Origin: an uncultured Desulfuromusa sp.
GTDB taxonomy: Bacteria; Desulfobacterota; Desulfuromonadia; Desulfuromonadales; Geopsychrobacteraceae
Direction of reading: 5' to 3'
Length of the DNA: 64,000 nt
Assembly (NCBI RefSeq): GCF_963675815.1
Contig: NZ_OY776574.1
Coordinates: forward strand, 2,040,001 to 2,104,000
Part shown: positions 60,508-64,000 of the stretch, piece by piece
Numbering within the stretch: the first letter of the stretch is position 1
How the letters are laid out: each line of letters starts with the position of its first letter
The notes under the pieces: model-generated
Seen by the model: only the letters and a program-made list of their open reading frames with translations
The model's database searches: none
What the model was told of the DNA's origin: nothing
Position numbers and translations under genes: made by a program

Positions 60508-61620
60508 TTAACTGTTCTGATCAAGAAATTCCTGCAACAATGGAATATATTTTTCCGGTTCGACCAGGAATGAATCGTGGCCATAATCGGAATCAATGAG
60601 ATGATAATTGACGGTTTTGTTCAGCCGTTGCAACTCCGTCACCAGCTCTTCCGTTTGTTGTGGGGGATAAAGCCAATCAGAGGTGAATGCAAACCAGAGT
60701 GATGGGCACTTGATCTGCTCCAGTGCTTCACTTAAAGAATCAAAGTTCCAGGCAACGTCATAGAGATCGAGGGCCTTGGCCAGATAAAGAAAGGAGTTGG
60801 GATCAAACTGATCGACGAAGTTCTGACCGTTGTAATCCAGGTAGCGTTCAACCTCAAACTTACCGAAAAAATCAAACATGCCGTCGCGGACTGAAAAGCG
60901 ACGATTAAATTTTAACAGCATTGAGGCATCTGATAAAAAGGAAATATGTCCGACGGCTCGCGCAAGCGAGAAGCCGTCAGCCGGAGGATGCTCTGTCTGA
61001 TAATTACCTTTTTTCCAGAGTGGATCATTGAAGATGGCCTGTCGTGCCAGGGCATTCAGGGCAATCGCCATTGGTGAGGTCTTGCCGGTTCCAGCAATAG
61101 GAACAATAGAGCGGACCATTTCCGGATAGTGAATAGCCCATTCAATCGCCTGCATTGCCCCCATGGAGCCACCAACAATTGCTGCCAGTGATGTAATCCC
61201 GAGGTGATCAAGCAATAATTTTTGGGCGCGAACCATATCGCGAACCATGAGGACGGGAAAACTCAGGCGGTATGGTTTCTGGGTGCGGGGATTGATGCTG
61301 GTCGGGCCGGTTGAGCCTTTGCAGGAACCGATAGTATTGCTGGAAAGAACAAAGTAACGATTGGTATCGAGGACTTTTCCCGGACCGATCATGTTATCCC
61401 ACCAGCCGGGTTTACGATCTTCTTCCGAGTGGCGTCCGGCTGCGTGAGCATTGCCGGTCCAGGCGTGGGTGACCAGGATGACATTCGATGCGTCTGCGTT
61501 GAGTTCGCCGTAAGTTTCATAGGCGAGAGTCAGGGGGCCGAGCAAGCGACCACTTTCAAGCTGGAGCTCGACATCGAATTCTGCATATTTTGTGATAACA
61601 ATGCCAACGCTGTTATTCAA
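60508..61620 (-). CDS. metX: Homoserine O-acetyltransferase
   Basis: This 370-residue alpha/beta-hydrolase-fold enzyme acetylates homoserine for methionine synthesis. Visible motifs are HAWTGNAHAAG (oxyanion region), nucleophile serine in VGGSMGAMQAIEW, TSDWLYPP with the catalytic Asp, and the His in DYGHDSFLVEP. It starts with TTG at 61620, seven bases after AGGGG, and homologs begin near NSVGIV, so this rare start is believable. A SAM-I riboswitch and a terminator lie in its leader, matching the role in methionine supply. Confidence 0.92.
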   Translation of the reverse strand: MNNSVGIVITKYAEFDVELQLESGRLLGPLTLAYETYGELNADASNVILVTHAWTGNAHAAGRHSEEDRKPGWWDNMIGPGKVLDTNRYFVLSSNTIGSCKGSTGPTSINPRTQKPYRLSFPVLMVRDMVRAQKLLLDHLGITSLAAIVGGSMGAMQAIEWAIHYPEMVRSIVPIAGTGKTSPMAIALNALARQAIFNDPLWKKGNYQTEHPPADGFSLARAVGHISFLSDASMLLKFNRRFSVRDGMFDFFGKFEVERYLDYNGQNFVDQFDPNSFLYLAKALDLYDVAWNFDSLSEALEQIKCPSLWFAFTSDWLYPPQQTEELVTELQRLNKTVNYHLIDSDYGHDSFLVEPEKYIPLLQEFLDQNS

Positions 61621-61651
61621 GCTGCATCCCCTGCTGCAATGGCTGATAAAG

Positions 61652-61685
61652 AAAGGCCCTTTCCTGCTTCAGGAAAGGGCCTTTT
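61652..61685 (-). terminator. Terminator (expression platform) in the metX leader
   Basis: AAAGGCCCTTTCCTG pairs with CAGGAAAGGGCCTTT in a 15-bp stem with a 4-base loop. On the minus strand it is followed by CTTTATC. It lies between the SAM-I aptamer and the metX start, where it would end transcription when S-adenosylmethionine is bound. Confidence 0.85.
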
Positions 61686-61716
61686 GGATACAGTTATCAA
61701 TCGTATCTCAGGCACA

Positions 61717-61841
61717 GTCCCCATCTGTCCCTGACTCAAAATGTGTGCAGGGCAGGAATTGGCACCAACCTTTTCTTATCAAGAAATGTCGGTTGCCGTG
61801 GCTTCAAAGGGCCTTCTCCCTCCACCACTCTGGATAAAGAC
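61717..61841 (-). promoter_or_regulatory. SAM-I (S-box) riboswitch aptamer
   Basis: Minus-strand leader of metX. P1 is GTCTTTATC (61833-61841) with GATGGGGAC (61717-61725). The core has the S-box features GTGGTGGAGGGA, GGCCCTTTGAAGCC and CGGCAACC, then GGTTGGTGCCAATTCCTGC. A P4-like stem TGCCCTG / CAGGGACA follows. These are hallmark conserved elements of SAM-I. It senses S-adenosylmethionine and acts through the downstream terminator. Confidence 0.93.
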
Positions 61842-61866
61842 GTTGTTCTTTTTCTATTGGAGGCTG

Positions 61867-61896
61867 ACTCTAGCCTACCCGTAAGAGGTTTGTCAA
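61867..61896 (-). promoter_or_regulatory. Sigma-70 promoter of metX
   Basis: On the minus strand TTGACA (61891-61896), 18 bases, TAGAGT (61867-61872). Transcription would begin about 20 bases before the riboswitch P1 stem. Confidence 0.55.
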
Positions 61897-62108
61897 TTGC
61901 TCTACCATCCCAGTTGCCTCTCATTTTCCTGATTTGCTTAAAAAAAAAGCAGTTATGGCTATTTATTAAGCATAATCAGATGCACATTTAATTTAGAAGG
62001 CGATAAAGAGGCGTCTCCAGGTAACGGCATATCTATTGAATAGCTAAGCCGGGTTTAGAGTTAACAATGACGTTAGACTCTGATATGTCTGCCAAGGAGG
62101 CCGGATTG

Positions 62109-63323
62109 ATGGAATCTTCACTTTTATCATTGCAGCACGGAGGAGATGTTCTTTTTCTCCTTCTGGGTGCCATCATGGTTTTTGCCATGCATGCAGGATT
62201 TGCCTTTTTAGAGGTTGGTACCGTTCGTGAAAAAAATCAGGTTAATGCTTTTGTCAAAATTATCTCTGACTGGTCTGTCTCTTGTGTTGTCTATTTTCTG
62301 ATTGGCTATCCCATCTCTTACGGGATCCATTTTTTCGTCTCCGCTACCGGATTGTTAGGAGATAACCAGGGGTATGAGCTGGTTCGATTCTTCTTCCTGC
62401 TTTGTTTTGCCGCCTGTATCCCTGCAATTATCTCAGGTGGAATTGCGGAGCGGGCCAAGTTCTGGCCACAAGTTATTGCCGGAGGGATCTTTGCCGGGAT
62501 TTCCTACCCTATTTTCGAGTCTTTGATCTGGGGACAAAACAGTGCCGGGCTGCAGAATTTTTTTGAAAAGACTTTCGGGGCACAATTTCATGATTTTGCC
62601 GGAAGTGTGGTGGTGCATTCTATTGGTGGCTGGTTAGCTTTGCCCGCGGTTCTTATCCTTGGTCCGCGAATGGGACGTTTTGTCCGGGGGAAAAGCCGGG
62701 CGATTCCCATCAGCAATATCCCCTTTCTGGCATTAGGAAGTTGGATTCTTGCTGTTGGCTGGTTTGGTTTTAATGTGATGAGTGCCCAGTCCTTACAGGG
62801 GATTTCAGGGTTAGTCGCGGTAAACTCTTTATTAGCCATGGTCGGTGGAGTGTTGTTTGCCTTGGTTGCCAGTCGAAATGATCCGGGATTTGTCCACAAC
62901 GGTGCACTTGCTGGATTGATTGCTATTTGTGCAGGGTCTGATTTGATGCATCCGATAGGTGCTTTTTTTGTTGGCGGGATTGGTTCACTTATTTTTGTCT
63001 ACGGATTTCAATTTGAACAGGAAAAATTAAAGATTGACGATGTTCTGGGAGTGTGGCCCTTGCATGGTGTCGTTGGCTCCTGGGGTGGAATTGCAGCGGG
63101 TATTTTTGGTACCAGTGCGTTGGGAGGGCTGGGAGGAGTGTCTTTCATGACTCAGCTGGCCGGGACTCTTTTGGCGGTTATTTATGCTTTGAGTACGAGC
63201 TATGTTGTTTATACCGTTATTGATAAAATCAGTGGTTTCCGTCTGGATGAGGATCAGGAATTCGCCGGTGCGGATTTAACAGTTCATCATATTAATGCTT
63301 ATCCGGAAGAGAATCTTAAATAG
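62109..63323 (+). CDS. amt: Ammonium transporter, Amt family
   Basis: This 404-residue membrane protein has about 11 helices. The ATG at 62109 is chosen because AAGGAGG lies eight bases before it; an earlier ATG at 62067 has no such site. Family motifs are AMHAGFAFLEVGTVREKN in helix 1, ISGGIAERAKFWP, the pore histidine region DFAGSVVVHSIGGW and WPLHGVVGSWGGIAAGIFG with the second His. It conducts ammonium into the cell. No glnK/glnB gene lies next to it in the window, although amt is usually paired with one. Confidence 0.92.
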   Translation: MESSLLSLQHGGDVLFLLLGAIMVFAMHAGFAFLEVGTVREKNQVNAFVKIISDWSVSCVVYFLIGYPISYGIHFFVSATGLLGDNQGYELVRFFFLLCFAACIPAIISGGIAERAKFWPQVIAGGIFAGISYPIFESLIWGQNSAGLQNFFEKTFGAQFHDFAGSVVVHSIGGWLALPAVLILGPRMGRFVRGKSRAIPISNIPFLALGSWILAVGWFGFNVMSAQSLQGISGLVAVNSLLAMVGGVLFALVASRNDPGFVHNGALAGLIAICAGSDLMHPIGAFFVGGIGSLIFVYGFQFEQEKLKIDDVLGVWPLHGVVGSWGGIAAGIFGTSALGGLGGVSFMTQLAGTLLAVIYALSTSYVVYTVIDKISGFRLDEDQEFAGADLTVHHINAYPEENLK

Positions 63324-63342
63324 AATTAATTTTCTTCGGCAT

Positions 63343-63370
63343 TTGACGCCTACTGATCCCATAGTAAAAT
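63343..63370 (+). promoter_or_regulatory. Possible promoter between amt and the following hairpins
   Basis: TTGACG (63343-63348), 16 bases, TAAAAT (63365-63370). One mismatch in each box. It lies after the amt stop, and no protein gene follows on this strand. Confidence 0.5.
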
Positions 63371-63376
63371 TAATGA

Positions 63377-63462
63377 CAGGAAACGGTTATATTACAGAAG
63401 GCGGTGGCAGCCTTCTGCTTTGCCTTGAAGTCCTAATCCCTCCTGGACTTCAAGGTTTTTTT
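63377..63462 (+). ncRNA. Candidate small RNA downstream of amt (or amt 3' UTR)
   Basis: From the promoter above, a transcript of about 86 nt would form two stable hairpins. CAGAAGGC pairs with GCCTTCTG (63395-63417, 7-base loop). CCTTGAAGTCC pairs with GGACTTCAAGG (63423-63455) with loop TAATCCCTCCT, followed by seven T. The loop nearly repeats that of the unit at 22662-22772 (shared ATCCC, then TCCTGG). It could also be only the end of the amt mRNA. Confidence 0.45.
63423..63462 (+). terminator. Rho-independent terminator after amt
   Basis: A perfect 11-bp stem, 11-base loop and seven T. It ends amt transcription and/or the candidate small RNA and separates them from the convergent Rrf2 gene. 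Confidence 0.9.
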
Positions 63463-63533
63463 ATCTGCTGTCGGACGCAAAAAAGGGGCAGCCGGTCATT
63501 CCTGAGTCCCTTTAGAAATTTATTTTATCTCGT

Positions 63534-63986
63534 TTAAGAGATTTGACTTTTCGTTTGATTTTTCAGGATTTCTATCTTTTCTTTTTCCTTGCAAACAAGA
63601 TCGGCAATTGTGAATTTGTTGAGAATTTCGGACATTTTCAACTGGGTCAATTGCCAGACTTCGTGAGCAGCACAATACCCATCACGATGACAGAAGTCAG
63701 CATCAATAAGGCAGTGGTTTAATTTTAACTGCCCTTCTTCAGCTTGAAGGATGTCAAGCATCGTAATTTCACCGGGATCTTTGGCCAATAAAAAACCTCC
63801 ACCAACTCCCCTCTGGGAACTGACAATGCCGGCTTTGATCAAAGGTTGCAGAATTTTTGTCAAGAAGGCGGGAGTGACCTCTTGAGTGCGACAGATATCC
63901 TTCTTTAATACGATGTCATTTGTTGGCTGTTGAGCCAGATAAAGAACCGTTCTTACCGCATATTCTGTCGCTCTTGTTATAACCAC
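63534..63986 (-). CDS. Rrf2-family transcription regulator, possibly Fe-S type
   Basis: This 150-residue regulator starts with GTG at 63986, preceded by AGGAGG. The winged helix covers about residues 1-65 (ATEYAVRTVLYLAQQP, VTPAFLTKILQPLIKAGIVSSQRGVGGGF). The region near 92-105 has three Cys, NHCLIDADFCHRDGYCAAHEVW, spaced as in the IscR/NsrR cluster-binding loop. It may thus sense Fe-S status, NO or redox. The C-terminal tail is Lys-rich. Its target is unknown, and the upstream gene lies outside the window. Confidence 0.88.
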   Translation of the reverse strand: MVITRATEYAVRTVLYLAQQPTNDIVLKKDICRTQEVTPAFLTKILQPLIKAGIVSSQRGVGGGFLLAKDPGEITMLDILQAEEGQLKLNHCLIDADFCHRDGYCAAHEVWQLTQLKMSEILNKFTIADLVCKEKEKIEILKNQTKSQIS

Positions 63987-64000
63987 TTTTTACCTCCTAA

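Noticed and set aside
61860..61930. Minus-strand GGTAGAGCAATTGAC resembling a tRNA D arm, with a short GAGGC/GCCTC outer stem
   Set aside because: No anticodon stem of correct size, no T-arm GTTCRA and no full acceptor stem; the stretch fits the metX promoter region.

Overview
The window looks like chromosomal DNA from an anaerobic, probably marine, bacterium of the Desulfuromonadia (Geobacter/Desulfuromonas/Pelobacter relatives). This is an inference from gene content: Fe-S flavoprotein lactate oxidation genes of the glcD/glcF and lut types, TRAP uptake, an octaheme c-type cytochrome of the tetrathionate-reductase family, many hybrid histidine kinases, sigma-54 control and Rrf2/FCD-GntR regulators. 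I saw no rRNA, complete tRNA, CRISPR array, insertion sequence or phage gene.

Layout. 1-631: 3' end of a membrane-bound diguanylate cyclase. 650-7266 (minus): dctP-dctQ-dctM-usp-glcD-glcF, a TRAP transporter with a 2-hydroxyacid (probably D-lactate) dehydrogenase. 7267-12352: a sigma-54 activator and the operon atoB-scoA-scoB-hbdH for 3-hydroxybutyrate/acetoacetate use, preceded by a good -24/-12 promoter and repeated TGAATCAA boxes. 12287-15346 (plus): lutC and a lutB-lutA fusion for L-lactate. 15466-20763: hybrid kinase, thioredoxin 2, a secreted protein, an octaheme cytochrome. 21255-31061: housekeeping and signalling genes (SpoU methylase, hemolysin III, MFS, GspA/GspB, hybrid kinase, LplA, PyrC). 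31393-43313: a 1357-residue multi-PAS kinase, a GFA protein and a chemosensory/c-di-GMP cluster (MCP, CheW, GGDEF-EAL, PAS-LuxR). 43418-48497: SDR, ABC-F ATPase, tonB-exbD-exbB, a lipoprotein. 48564-54157 (minus): gntR, a small protein, an 11-helix membrane protein, a Tat-exported metallo-beta-lactamase-fold enzyme and a CobW-type GTPase. 54494-60166 (minus): an operon with an EF-G paralog and unknown partners. 60289-63986: a small Cys protein, metX behind a SAM-I riboswitch, amt, and an Rrf2 regulator.

How the parts fit. The two lactate operons carry near-identical TGGTNNNACCA palindromes beside TTGACA promoters, and the same palindrome lies upstream of the FCD-GntR gene at 53402-54157. This predicts one LldR-like regulator for all three units. 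Lactate oxidised by GlcDF and LutABC would give pyruvate and acetyl-CoA, while the neighbouring ketone-body genes feed acetyl-CoA from 3-hydroxybutyrate under separate sigma-54 control.

The least described material is (i) the GntR-led operon with the membrane protein and periplasmic MBL enzyme, (ii) two promoter-hairpin-terminator units at 22627-22772 and 63343-63462 that look like small RNAs sharing a C-rich, anti-Shine-Dalgarno-like loop, and (iii) the operon in which an EF-G paralog sits with a 602-residue protein I do not recognise.
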